A stretch of 64,000 nucleotides of DNA from AP-15 sp963737145 (GTDB lineage: Bacteria > Pseudomonadota > Alphaproteobacteria > ATCC43930 > CGMCC-115725), in contig CAVTRO010000007.1 in assembly GCA_963737145.1 (NCBI GenBank), positions 310,001 through 374,000 on the forward strand. Reading direction: 5' to 3'. The notes beneath the pieces are model-generated. The model had not been told where the DNA came from, did not search any database, and worked only from the letters and a program-made list of their open reading frames with translations. Positions 8,744 through 17,425 of the stretch are shown piece by piece. Positions within the stretch are counted from its first letter, which is position 1; every line of letters starts with the position of its first letter. The position numbers and the translations under genes were made by a program.

Positions 8744-8760
8744 CCGATCCCGCCTGTGAT

Positions 8761-9147
8761 ATGCGCCGGCTGATCTCCTCCGGGTCGAGTTTCGAGGCCG
8801 AGGCCGGGTATAGCCGCGCAGTCGTCGACGGCGATTGGATCTTTGTCGCGGGCACGACCGGGTTCGATTATGCGCAAATGACGATCGCCGAGAACCCGGC
8901 GGAGCAGGCGCGCCAAGCCTTTCGCAACATCGAAAAGGCGCTGGCCGAAGCGGGCGCCCGCCTCGCCGATGTCGTGCGGGTGAGATATTACGTCCCCAAC
9001 CACGCGGATTGGCCGGCGATCGTGCCGGTGCTGGGCGAGGTCTTCGGTACGATCCGCCCGGCCGCAACGGCGCTCATCTGCGGCCTCGTCGACCCGCGCA
9101 TGAAAATCGAGATCGAGGTGACCGCCAGACCAGCCGGAGCACGATGA
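8761..9147 (+). CDS. RidA family protein (reactive intermediate deaminase-like)
   Basis: 128 aa, a full YjgF/YER057c/UK114 domain that forms trimers and hydrolyses reactive enamines or imines from amino acid metabolism. Seen: GDWIFVAGTTGFDYAQMTIA, EQARQAFRNIEKALAEAGAR, VRVRYYVPN and the C-terminal MKIEIEVTA strand. The usual active-site Arg region reads PAATALICGLVDPRMK, so the substrate range may differ from classical RidA. It follows ivd after a REP-like element and faces the CoxL-type gene, ending 3 nt before it. Confidence 0.85.
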   Translation: MRRLISSGSSFEAEAGYSRAVVDGDWIFVAGTTGFDYAQMTIAENPAEQARQAFRNIEKALAEAGARLADVVRVRYYVPNHADWPAIVPVLGEVFGTIRPAATALICGLVDPRMKIEIEVTARPAGAR

Positions 9148-9150
9148 TGC

Positions 9151-11493
9151 TCAAGATTTGTGAATGGCGCGCCAGACGCGCTCGGGGGTGGCGGGCATTT
9201 CGATGTGGGTGACGCCGAATTCGGCGAGCGCATCGACGATTGCGTTGATGACGACGCCGAGCGCCGGGGTGGTGCCGCCTTCGCCGGCCGGGCGGATCCC
9301 GAGCGGGTGGGTCGGGGTCGGGACTTCGCTGAGTTCGGTATTGAAAAAGGGCACTCGGTCGGCGCGCGGCAGCGCGTAATCCAGCAGCGAGCCGGACAAC
9401 AGCTGCCCGGTCTGGCGATCGTAAACGCAATTTTCGCTGAGCGCCTGGCCGAGGCCGTGGGTGATGCCGCCATGGATCTGGCCGTGCACGATCAGCGGAT
9501 TGACCGCGCGCCCGACATCGTCGACGGCGTTGTAGCGCACGATTTCGACGCCCCCGGTATCGGGATCGACCTCGAGCTCGCAGACGTGGCAGCCATACGG
9601 AAAACTGGCGAGACTGACTGTCTCGTCGCTTTCGGCGGCGAGCGGCCCGCGCAATTCGTCGGGTAGATCGTTGCGCCGCAACGCCTCGGCCGCGGCCTCG
9701 AAGATGCCGAGCGAGCGGTCGGTGCCCTTGACCCGGAAGCGGCCGTTCTCGAATTCGAGGTCGGCGGGGGCCGCTTCCAGCACGTGGCTGGAGATCTGCA
9801 GGCCTTTGGCGATGATGTCGCGCGACGCGTTCAGCATGACGATGCTTGCGAGGCGAAGCGCGCGGCCGGAGTGCGAGCCGCCGCCGACCGACACGCGGTC
9901 GGTATCGCCGGTGACGAGCCGCACCGTGTCGATCGGGACGCCGAGCCACTCGCCGATCAGTTGCGCAAAGCTGGTCTCGTGACCTTGGCCGTTCGACACG
10001 GTGCCGACGACGACTTCCACGACACCGTCCGGCAGTACGGTGATTTCGGCGCGCTCGCGCGGCGTTCCGGTCGCGGTGTCGACGTAATTGCTGATGCCGA
10101 TGCCGCGGTATTTGCCACGCCCTCTGGCCTCGGCCCGCCGCGGCGGGAATCCGTCCCAGTCGCCGAGCGCGACGACCCGTTCCATGACCTTGTGATACGC
10201 GCCACTGTCATAGACCATGCCGAACGGGTTGCAGTACGGCATTGCTGCTTCCGGCACCAGATTGCGCCGCCGCAGTTCCAGCCGCTCGAACCCGCATTGC
10301 CGCGCCGCGAGGTCGATGAGCCGCTCCATGACGAATATGACCTCGGGACGGCCCGAGCTGCGATAGGGGCGGGTCGGTAATGTGTTGGTGATCGCGGCGC
10401 GAGCGCGGAAATGCACTGCCGGCACATGGTAGATGCTCGACATGATCTCGACGCCTTTAGCGAGCGGCCCGTAGGAGATCGGGTAGGCGCCGACATTGGC
10501 GATATTCGAGCCGCGCATCGCCAGGAACTTGCCGTCGCGGTCGAGCGCCAGCTCGGCCTCTACCGCCAGGTCGCGCGCCTGGTAATCGCAGAGGAAGGCC
10601 TCGCTGCGCTCGCAGGTCCATTTGACCGGGCGGCCGACCTTACGCGCGGCCCAAGTCACCAGTGCAAATTCCGGATTGAACGAGCCTCGCGTCCCGAAAT
10701 TACCGCCGACCTCGTGCATGGCGACCCGCACCTTGTCCTCGGCGACGCCGAGGATCCTGGCGAGTTCCTGCTTTGGCCGGACGGCGCCGCCGATCCCGGC
10801 ATACAGCGCGTAGCGCCCGGTCTCCGGGTCATAGGTGCCGGTGGCGGCGCGCGGCTCCATCGGGACCCCCACAATCCGCTGCACCCAGGTCTCGAACTTG
10901 ACGATGTGAGCCGCCCTGGCAAAAGCCGCATCGGTGGCGGCCCGATTGCCGATTTCGGCGTCGATCGAGATGTTGGAGCTGGCGTCGCCCCGCGCGAGCG
11001 GTGCGTCCGGTTGGACTGCCGTCACAGAATGGGTTACCGCCTGCAAGGGTTCGTAATCCACCACGACCAGTTCGGCGCCGTCTTTGGCTGCGGCGAGGCT
11101 CGTCGCCACGGCCATTGCGACGATCTCTCCGCAATGACGCGCCTCTTGCGTGGTCATCGGGAAATGCGGCGGGATGAACGGCGGCGAGCTGTCCCTGTTT
11201 TCGAGCGTGATGTCGGCGGGGTGTCGCGTGCCGACCGAATGCGGTATCGCCTGCAGCCCGTCATCGCGCATGTCCCGCCCGGTCAGAACTGCGAGAACCC
11301 CGGGCGCCGCAGCCGCCGCCGTCGTGTCAATCGAACGAATGCGCGCATGCGCATATGGCGACCGCACCATCACCCCATAAACCAGCCCCGGAAAGCTGAA
11401 ATCGTCGCTGTAGCAGCCCTTTCCGGTCAGCAGCCGAAAATCCTCCCGCCGCCGCACCGGCTGCCCAATCCCGGTCTTCTCGGAACCCTGCAA
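9151..11493 (-). CDS. Molybdopterin-binding aldehyde/xanthine dehydrogenase family large subunit (CoxL-like)
   Basis: 780 aa, the normal length for a molybdenum hydroxylase large subunit. The N-terminal a/b hammerhead domain has RREDFRLLTGKGCYSDDFSF and VMVRSPYAHARIRSIDTTAA. The molybdopterin-binding part has HEVGGNFGTRGSFNPEFALV, SNGQGHETSFAQLIGEWLG and the C-terminal PAGEGGTTPALGVVINAIVD, containing the conserved Glu of the active site. The loop that reads AYRCSFR in true CO dehydrogenases is PYRSSGRPE here, so this is a form II/aldehyde-oxidase-like enzyme, not an aerobic CO dehydrogenase. No FAD or 2Fe-2S subunit genes are nearby. Confidence 0.9.
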   Translation of the reverse strand: MQGSEKTGIGQPVRRREDFRLLTGKGCYSDDFSFPGLVYGVMVRSPYAHARIRSIDTTAAAAAPGVLAVLTGRDMRDDGLQAIPHSVGTRHPADITLENRDSSPPFIPPHFPMTTQEARHCGEIVAMAVATSLAAAKDGAELVVVDYEPLQAVTHSVTAVQPDAPLARGDASSNISIDAEIGNRAATDAAFARAAHIVKFETWVQRIVGVPMEPRAATGTYDPETGRYALYAGIGGAVRPKQELARILGVAEDKVRVAMHEVGGNFGTRGSFNPEFALVTWAARKVGRPVKWTCERSEAFLCDYQARDLAVEAELALDRDGKFLAMRGSNIANVGAYPISYGPLAKGVEIMSSIYHVPAVHFRARAAITNTLPTRPYRSSGRPEVIFVMERLIDLAARQCGFERLELRRRNLVPEAAMPYCNPFGMVYDSGAYHKVMERVVALGDWDGFPPRRAEARGRGKYRGIGISNYVDTATGTPRERAEITVLPDGVVEVVVGTVSNGQGHETSFAQLIGEWLGVPIDTVRLVTGDTDRVSVGGGSHSGRALRLASIVMLNASRDIIAKGLQISSHVLEAAPADLEFENGRFRVKGTDRSLGIFEAAAEALRRNDLPDELRGPLAAESDETVSLASFPYGCHVCELEVDPDTGGVEIVRYNAVDDVGRAVNPLIVHGQIHGGITHGLGQALSENCVYDRQTGQLLSGSLLDYALPRADRVPFFNTELSEVPTPTHPLGIRPAGEGGTTPALGVVINAIVDALAEFGVTHIEMPATPERVWRAIHKS

Positions 11494-11775
11494 GATTAAT
11501 CCCCGTAAGTTAGCTCCCCCACCTCAGGCCTCCTGATAATACCAATGGAAATACAAGCAGGTCGCCGGGCGTCTCGGGTTGCGAATTGGAAAGCCTAGCA
11601 CGTAATTACGGCACTTTTCGGGTATGTGAAACATCTTGGCTGCGGCAAGACCCTCACCGGCTCGCGCCAGCGCTTGGTGGGTAAGGGTAGCGCCGTTTTC
11701 CGGCTTAACTATCAATTTCCGAGAAAGGCGGTTCGAATTTAAGTAGAATTAAGCGGTTCGGTTGAGGAGAGGCAG

Positions 11776-11988
11776 TTGCGGCGGTTCTGGCGCCTTTTCG
11801 GGTGGTTCGTCGTGGTCGACGCATTGATCACGGCATTTGGCGAGAGCACCGCGCCGCTGCTGTTGTCTCTGGCAATGGATGCTGCGGTCGGACTGCTCGT
11901 CATCCGCAGCTGTATGGAAATGCGTGCTCGATTCTCGGTCGCGTTGGCGACGGCCACCATACCCGGTTACCCGGAAGGCGGCAATTGA
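11776..11988 (+). CDS. Small hydrophobic membrane protein, unknown
   Basis: 70 aa with two hydrophobic segments (about residues 8-20 and 26-46: LITAFGESTAPLLLSLAMDA). The start is TTG at 11776 with GAGGAG about 6 nt before it. Its stop overlaps the ATG of the next small gene (TGATG), which argues that both are translated. No family recognised. Confidence 0.45.
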   Translation: MRRFWRLFGWFVVVDALITAFGESTAPLLLSLAMDAAVGLLVIRSCMEMRARFSVALATATIPGYPEGGN

Positions 11989-12170
11989 TGCTGGGTGTCA
12001 TGCTGTCGCTGCTGGCGTTACGGGTACTTTCGGCAGTGCTCGGTGGATACGGCATATTCTGCCTGATCATGAGCTTCGCGGTGCCGGAGGTCGGGGCTCA
12101 GGCCTTTATATTGCTCGGTACCGCTACCGCTATCTTCTATCTGTGCCGTCCCGGGCGGACTCCGCGATAG
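11988..12170 (+). CDS. Small hydrophobic membrane protein, unknown
   Basis: 60 aa, two predicted membrane segments (VMLSLLALRVLSAVLGGYGI and VGAQAFILLGTATAIFYL). The ATG overlaps the stop of the preceding gene. Its 3' end overlaps the convergent DsbA-family gene by 41 nt. No family recognised. Confidence 0.4.
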   Translation: MLGVMLSLLALRVLSAVLGGYGIFCLIMSFAVPEVGAQAFILLGTATAIFYLCRPGRTPR

Positions 12171-12813
12171 GGGACCTCCGCTGAGCCGCGGCTTCGAGCA
12201 TCTCGCGGATTTCGGGCAGGTGCTCGCGGCCCCAGAATATTTCGCCGGCAAGTACGAACGTCGGCACGCCGAACACGCCGATGGCCTCGGCGGCGCGGCA
12301 GATGGCATCCAGCTCGTCACTCCCCTCGCCCGCCGAATAGTCCGGGAACGCCGCCGGATCGGCGCCGGCTTCGGCCAACACCCCGCCGATCACGCCGGCA
12401 TCCTCGATGTCGAGCTCGCGTTTCCAGAAGCGTTCGAAGATCGTGTCGTGATAGCGGCGGAACACCGCGTCTCCGTGGCGCTTCGCGTACAGCATGCCGC
12501 ATAGGGCGAGGGTCGAATCCCAGATCTTCTGCGGGCCCCGGATCACCAGCCCGCACCTTCGCGCCTGGCGGCGACAGTCCATGTAGCTGTAGAGCACCCG
12601 GCGCCATTGATGGGCGTTGCGCTGCTCCTCGATGACGCGGCCATCATCGTCGAGCCTGGCGGAGCCGAGAAAGCTCGGGATATCGAGCCTATATGGCAGC
12701 CAATCGAGGCGCACCGGAAAATCCCGTTGCAACTCATAAACAAGGTCCTTCGCCAGATAGGCGTAGGGGCTCTTGTAGTCGGTGTAGACAGCGACGGTTT
12801 GTGGCTCGGCCAT
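12130..12813 (-). CDS. DsbA-family oxidoreductase / 2-hydroxychromene-2-carboxylate isomerase-like
   Basis: 227 aa, thioredoxin-fold protein with an inserted helical domain. The N-terminus YTDYKSPYAYLAKD matches the DF-x-SPY-x-YL motif of 2-hydroxychromene-2-carboxylate isomerases, with a Ser in place of the CxxC of true DsbA. FGVPTFVLAGEIFWGREHL is the cis-Pro region and FWGR-x-x-L ending typical of the kappa-class GST/HCCA group. Likely a glutathione-dependent isomerase or transferase acting on aromatic degradation products; the substrate is not readable. Confidence 0.8.
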   Translation of the reverse strand: MAEPQTVAVYTDYKSPYAYLAKDLVYELQRDFPVRLDWLPYRLDIPSFLGSARLDDDGRVIEEQRNAHQWRRVLYSYMDCRRQARRCGLVIRGPQKIWDSTLALCGMLYAKRHGDAVFRRYHDTIFERFWKRELDIEDAGVIGGVLAEAGADPAAFPDYSAGEGSDELDAICRAAEAIGVFGVPTFVLAGEIFWGREHLPEIREMLEAAAQRRSPIAESARDGTDRR

Positions 12814-12877
12814 GCCGGGGTGCGCTCTCCCTCATTCAGGGGCGCAAAGCGGTTGGCGCCCAGATCTATTTTGCGAT

Positions 12878-13324
12878 CTATTTTTGCTCCGCGCGACTGC
12901 CGAAATCGTTCGTGCCGGCGGAATTTATCATGGATCCAGCTGCTGCACCCCTCGGCATGCTGGATCCCACGCCCACGCCGGTGTTGCCGATCAGCGCATC
13001 TGCGGTCGGTTGATCAAGCGTTGCCGTCCGCTCGAGATCCTTGCTCTTCTGGAACCCCAAAAGCGCCTGCTTTGTCTCCGGGCCTATTACCCCGTCGAGG
13101 GAGCCATTGTAGAGCCCCATCATCAGAAGCCGTAGTTGCGCCCACCGGATGTCGTCTTTCGAGAGACGCGCAGCATTCAGCCAATGCTGCGAAGTTTCGG
13201 TCACCGAGGGCGTATTCCCTACTGGATTGGAAACGTCATCAGCGTCGGCCGCAAAGTCCAGAGCGGCGCCGCCGATCCCCAATACCAATACTGAAGCCGT
13301 GCCAAGGATCAATTTTCGGATCAT
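12878..13324 (-). CDS. Secreted peptidoglycan-binding domain protein
   Basis: 148 aa. The signal peptide MIRKLILGTASVLVLGIGGA is followed by one PG_binding_1 domain (about residues 50-105: IRWAQLRLLMMGLYNGSLDG, VIGPETKQALLGFQKSKDL). The ATG at 13324 is favoured: GGGAG lies 6 nt before it, whereas it directly abuts the alternative ATG at 13330. No catalytic domain is attached, so it probably anchors to or senses the cell wall. Confidence 0.8.
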   Translation of the reverse strand: MIRKLILGTASVLVLGIGGAALDFAADADDVSNPVGNTPSVTETSQHWLNAARLSKDDIRWAQLRLLMMGLYNGSLDGVIGPETKQALLGFQKSKDLERTATLDQPTADALIGNTGVGVGSSMPRGAAAGSMINSAGTNDFGSRAEQK

Positions 13325-13482
13325 AGTCATCTCCCGTGTTTCGCACGTTGGTTAATCGTCGAGCTACTATTCGAACAATCTGGCCGCCAATCGCGTTCCT
13401 CACGGGCAGCTGTGTCAGATTTGGGACAGGGGGCGCGGGTCTAGAAAATAAGGCACCTGGAACACCCGGCGCGCACCCATTA

Positions 13483-14859
13483 CTACGGCGCCGCAACGTC
13501 GTTCCGGCCAATCTCGGAAGCGGTGGCGCGGGCTCGGAAGGCGGCGTCGCGGGCCATTTCGGCGCACAGACCGGTATAGGCGGTCGGGTCGAGCAAGGCC
13601 GCAATCTGTTTTGCATCCAGATGCGCGGTCACGCGCGGGTCGGCCGCCAGCAGCTCGGCGAAGGACCGGCCTTCGACAAAAGCTGACTGCGCGGCATCGT
13701 AGACGACGTCATGGGCGTGCTGGCGGCCGATTTGGGCGCCGAGATCGAGCATGACGGCTTCGGCCATGATGAGGCCGCCGCCCAGATCGAGGTTGCGCCG
13801 CATGCGCTCGGGGTCGAGGCGCAAGCCCCGCATGACCTCGGCGAGGCGGCTCAGTGCGTCTCCTAGCGCGATGGAGGCGCGCGCCTCGGCGGCGTCCATG
13901 ATCAGGCTCGTCGTGCGGTCGGCCTCGTGCTCGGTCTGCATCGCTTCCAGGGCCAAGGGCACCGTGGCGCGGACCTCGGCCGCGGCGGCGATGATGTCCT
14001 GGCAGAGCTTCGGGTTGCGCTTCTGCGGCATCGTCGAGCTGCCGACCGTGCCGGGCGGCACCGGCTCCTCGACCTCGCCGAATTCCGTTTTCATCAAGGT
14101 GTAGATCTCGCGCGCGATCTTGCTGCAGGTCGCGGCGAGGAGCCCGAAAACGCAAATGTTCTCGGCGAGATGGTCGCCAATCGTGCGCGACGGCACCCGC
14201 ATCGGCGCCATGCCGAGATGATTGCCCATGGCCGCCTGCACCGCCGGCCCCTGCGCGCCGAGCGAGGCAAAGGTGCCGGCGCCGCCGCCGAGCATCGCGA
14301 CAAAGAGGCGGGGCGCCACCTGGTGCAAGCGTTCGACGTGGCGGATCATCTCGTCGATCCACACCGCCGGCTTGTAGCCGAAGGTCGCCGGCAACGCGTG
14401 CTGGCCATGCGTGCGCCCGGCGATCGGCATGTCGGCGCCGCGCTCAGCCAAATCGGCCATCGCCGAGAGTGCCTCGCCGATCAGCCGCAGAAAGATCCCG
14501 TGCGCCTGGCGCAATACCAGCAAGTCGCCGGTCTGCGTGATGTTCTGCGTCGTGGCGCCCCAGTGCACCCAACCGCCATGGGGTTCGCCGGTGACCCGGC
14601 TCAATTCCCAGACCAAGGGCACGATGGTATGGCCGGTGCGCGCGAACCCTTCGTCGATCCGCGCGCGGTCGAGCAATTCGAGGTGCGCGGCGCGCCCGAT
14701 CGCCTCGGCTGCGCCCGTGGGAATGATCTCCAGCTCCTCCTGCGCCTTGGCGACCGCCGCCTCGACGTCGAGCCAAGCCTGCCAGCGGTTCTCCAGCCGA
14801 TATAGCGCGCGGATGCCGGGATCCGACACGCGGGCGGCAGTCGGGAGTTCGTCACTCAT
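13483..14859 (-). CDS. Adenylosuccinate lyase family protein (class II fumarase/aspartase superfamily)
   Basis: 458 aa. The superfamily signature GSSTMPQKRNP is present, with GRTHGQHALPATFGYKPAVW for the catalytic His region and TGHTIVPLVWELSRV upstream. The superfamily eliminates fumarate or related acids by anti-beta elimination. Sequence and length fit PurB-like and 3-carboxymuconate cycloisomerase-like proteins. No purine or protocatechuate genes are adjacent, so the substrate is open. Start chosen at 14859 (MSDELPTAARV); the longer frame upstream has no homology. Confidence 0.8.
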   Translation of the reverse strand: MSDELPTAARVSDPGIRALYRLENRWQAWLDVEAAVAKAQEELEIIPTGAAEAIGRAAHLELLDRARIDEGFARTGHTIVPLVWELSRVTGEPHGGWVHWGATTQNITQTGDLLVLRQAHGIFLRLIGEALSAMADLAERGADMPIAGRTHGQHALPATFGYKPAVWIDEMIRHVERLHQVAPRLFVAMLGGGAGTFASLGAQGPAVQAAMGNHLGMAPMRVPSRTIGDHLAENICVFGLLAATCSKIAREIYTLMKTEFGEVEEPVPPGTVGSSTMPQKRNPKLCQDIIAAAAEVRATVPLALEAMQTEHEADRTTSLIMDAAEARASIALGDALSRLAEVMRGLRLDPERMRRNLDLGGGLIMAEAVMLDLGAQIGRQHAHDVVYDAAQSAFVEGRSFAELLAADPRVTAHLDAKQIAALLDPTAYTGLCAEMARDAAFRARATASEIGRNDVAAP

Positions 14860-15003
14860 GGGTCGGTTCCCTCCGATGTCTCGGCCGATGTTACCGCAAG
14901 TCTCCCCCCCGCCGTCCGATGCCGCCCAGATCTTCTCAGGGCGGGGGCAGGTCACGCTCGAACAAATCGGGGACACGACCGAGCAGCACGCGCTCGCGCG
15001 CAC

Positions 15004-15456
15004 TCACGGCTGTGCCGCGCGGCAGGCCGGGCACAGTCCGCGCGCCTCGATGACTTGCCGCTCGACGGCAAAACCCCGTCGCTCCCCAAGGCGGCGCAGG
15101 CTCCGCACGATCTCGTCGTCGCGGAGCTCTTCGGTGGCGCCGCAATCGTCGCAGATCATGAACTGGCTTTCGTGCGGGTGCTCGATATCGCCACAGGCGA
15201 TGAACGCGCTCGAAGTTTCGATCTTATGGATCAGCTTGTTCGCGAGCAGGAATTCGAGCGCCCGATAGACGGTGGGCGGCCCCAGCTTGCCGCGGCCGTG
15301 CCGCAGCTCGGCGAGCAGCGCGTAGGCTCCCATCGGCTGATCCGATGAGAGCATCAATTCTAGGACGCGCCGGCGGACCGGCGTCAGCCGCGCTCCCCGC
15401 ATTTTGCAGATCAGTTGCGCGCGCGACAGTTCGCTTTGGATTTGCCGAGGTGTCAG
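15004..15456 (-). CDS. zur: Fur-family regulator, probably the zinc repressor Zur
   Basis: Winged-helix region LTPVRRRVLELMLSSDQPMG, GPPTVYRALEFLLANKLIHK, then the metal-binding half with FMICDDCGATEEL (CxxC), the HPHES pair and CPAC near the C-terminus. GLCPACR and the CGDIEHPHE spacing resemble E. coli Zur rather than Fur. The start is uncertain. The first ATG (15402) cuts into helix 1; family homology begins upstream (LSRAQLICKMRG). CTG at 15456 with AAGG 8 nt before it would give 150 aa, the usual length. A perfect palindrome lies 38 nt further upstream, so autoregulation is plausible. The znuACB operon is at 57.6-60.1 kb. Confidence 0.82.
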   Translation of the reverse strand: MTPRQIQSELSRAQLICKMRGARLTPVRRRVLELMLSSDQPMGAYALLAELRHGRGKLGPPTVYRALEFLLANKLIHKIETSSAFIACGDIEHPHESQFMICDDCGATEELRDDEIVRSLRRLGERRGFAVERQVIEARGLCPACRAAQP

Positions 15457-15493
15457 GGCAGCAGCCTTAAGAGTTATGCAAGTCGAATTCAAT

Positions 15494-15506
15494 GTTATGG
15501 CATAAC
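15494..15506. promoter_or_regulatory. Candidate Zur operator upstream of zur
   Basis: Perfect palindrome GTTATG-G-CATAAC, 38 nt before the proposed zur start. The half site ATAAC/GTTAT is also found, in the opposite arrangement, in front of znuA. Assignment as a Zur box is inference from motif and context. Confidence 0.5.
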
Positions 15507-15634
15507 GATCCAAAAGGCGCGAAATTTCCCCGATGTCTAATAGGCCGTGTGCGTCGGCAGTCCTCGTACACTGGCCGAAGCCCCTCGCCGTGCTTGCCAA
15601 CACCGGTGCCCGGCTCTAACAGTGCCGTAACCGC

Positions 15635-17419
15635 ATGCGAATAGACCCGGCGATCGTGGGAATGGGGGGACGCTCGGCGGCCCTCGTATGGCGCTTGGCG
15701 CGCGATTTCATGCGCCCGCACGTGCGGCGCATCCTGCTCGCGTTTTTGTTGATGGGGCTTGCCGCTGCCAGCACCGCCGGGCGCGCCTGGCTCATGGAGC
15801 CGGTGCTCGACCAAATCTTTGTCGCGCGCGAGGGATCGCTGCTGCTGCTGATCGCCGGCGGCGCGCTCGTCCTCGCCCTCATCAAGGGGCTCGCCGATTA
15901 CGGCGAGGCCGTGCTGATGACCCGGGTCGGCCAACGCGTCATCGCCGATGTGCAGATCGCGCTCTTTGCCCGGTTGATGCGGGCCGATCTCGCCTATTTT
16001 CACGCTCATCCGAGCGGCACCCTGATCTCCCGCTTCACCAGTGACGCGGCGCTGTTGCGCGGTGCCGCGGCAAATGTCCTCGCGGGTATTGGCAAGGACG
16101 CGGTCACGGTCTTCTTCCTGGTCGGCGTGATGTTCTATCAAGATTGGCTTCTCGCCCTCGTTTCATTCTTCGTCTTTCCGATGGCGATCCGGCCGATCGT
16201 CGCGATCGGCCGGCGCATTCGCCGAGTCACCGCCAATGCCCAGGCCGAGATCGGCCAGTTCACGACCCTGTTGGGCCAAACCTTCCAGGGCGCCCGGCAC
16301 GTCAAGGCCTACGGCATGGAACAGTATGAAGAGCGCCGCGCCGCCGGGCTGATCGAGCGGCTCTTTGTGCTGATCGATCGCGGCACGCGGACGCGCTCGC
16401 GCGCCTCGCCGATGATGGAGGCACTCGGCGGGACGGCGATTGCCGTCGTGATCCTCTACGGCGGTCACCAGGTCATCACCGGCGCGCGCACGCCCGGCGC
16501 TCTGTTCTCGTTCATCACGGCGCTGCTGCTCGCCTACCAGCCGCTGAAGAGCCTCGCCAATCTGAACGCGTCGCTGCAGGAGGGCCTCGCCGCCGCGCAG
16601 CGGATCTTCGAAGTGCTCGACGTCGAGCCGGCGATCCGCGATATGCCTGGCGCCAAGCCATTGCACATCGCCGGCGCCGAAATCTGCTTTGACAAAGTCC
16701 GCTTCGGCTATGCCCCCGGGGCGGCGGCGATCGACGGCCTGTCGCTGACGATCCCGGCCGGACGGACGGTGGCGCTGGTCGGCCCGTCGGGAGCCGGCAA
16801 ATCAACGATGCTCAACCTGATCCCGCGCTTCTTCGACGTCAATTCTGGAAGCATCGCGATCGACGGGCAGGATGTGCGCAGCGTAACGGTCGCCTCCCTG
16901 CGCGGCGCGATCGCGTTGGTCGCTCAGGAGGTCAGCCTGTTCGACGATACCGTGCGCGCCAATATCGCCTATGGCCGGTTCGGCGCATCTCTTGCCGAAA
17001 TCGAGGAAGCGGCGCGGGCGGCCGCCGCCGATGGCTTTATTCGCGAGCTGCCGCAGGGCTACGATACGATGGTCGGCGAGCACGGCGTCCGGCTCTCGGG
17101 CGGCCAGCGTCAGCGAATTGCGATTGCCCGCGCGATGCTGAAGAACGCGCCGATCCTGCTGCTCGACGAGGCGACGTCGGCCCTCGACAGCGAATCCGAG
17201 CGGCAAGTGCAGCGGGCCCTCTACACGCTGATTCGCGGGCGCACAACGCTCGTCATCGCGCATCGGCTATCGACGATCCAGGGGGCTGACCTGATTTGCG
17301 TCGTCGATCGCGGGCGCATCGTCGAGACCGGCGGGCATCCTGAGCTGCTGGCGCGGGGCGGGCTCTATGCCCGCCTTTATGCGATGCAGTTTGCCGAGCA
17401 GCACGCCGCGGCCGTGTAG
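15635..17419 (+). CDS. msbA: Lipid A export ABC transporter MsbA (fused permease/ATPase)
   Basis: 594 aa. Six-helix ABC exporter domain in residues about 20-320, then the nucleotide-binding domain with Walker A GPSGAGKST, signature LSGGQRQRIAIARA, Walker B ILLLDEATSALD and the switch His in LVIAHRLSTI. MsbA works as a homodimer in the inner membrane and flips lipid A-core to the periplasmic side. The assignment rests on its place directly before the DUF374 acyltransferase, waaA and lpxK, all on the same strand with gaps of 6 nt or overlaps. Confidence 0.88.
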   Translation: MRIDPAIVGMGGRSAALVWRLARDFMRPHVRRILLAFLLMGLAAASTAGRAWLMEPVLDQIFVAREGSLLLLIAGGALVLALIKGLADYGEAVLMTRVGQRVIADVQIALFARLMRADLAYFHAHPSGTLISRFTSDAALLRGAAANVLAGIGKDAVTVFFLVGVMFYQDWLLALVSFFVFPMAIRPIVAIGRRIRRVTANAQAEIGQFTTLLGQTFQGARHVKAYGMEQYEERRAAGLIERLFVLIDRGTRTRSRASPMMEALGGTAIAVVILYGGHQVITGARTPGALFSFITALLLAYQPLKSLANLNASLQEGLAAAQRIFEVLDVEPAIRDMPGAKPLHIAGAEICFDKVRFGYAPGAAAIDGLSLTIPAGRTVALVGPSGAGKSTMLNLIPRFFDVNSGSIAIDGQDVRSVTVASLRGAIALVAQEVSLFDDTVRANIAYGRFGASLAEIEEAARAAAADGFIRELPQGYDTMVGEHGVRLSGGQRQRIAIARAMLKNAPILLLDEATSALDSESERQVQRALYTLIRGRTTLVIAHRLSTIQGADLICVVDRGRIVETGGHPELLARGGLYARLYAMQFAEQHAAAV

Positions 17420-17425
17420 AAGCGC

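Noticed and set aside
9151..11493. Aerobic CO dehydrogenase
   Set aside because: The active-site loop is PYRSSGRPE rather than AYRCSFR, and coxS/coxM are missing.
11524..11715. 63-residue minus-strand open frame between the CoxL gene and the small membrane proteins
   Set aside because: No homology, no ribosome binding site and no hydrophobic or domain pattern.
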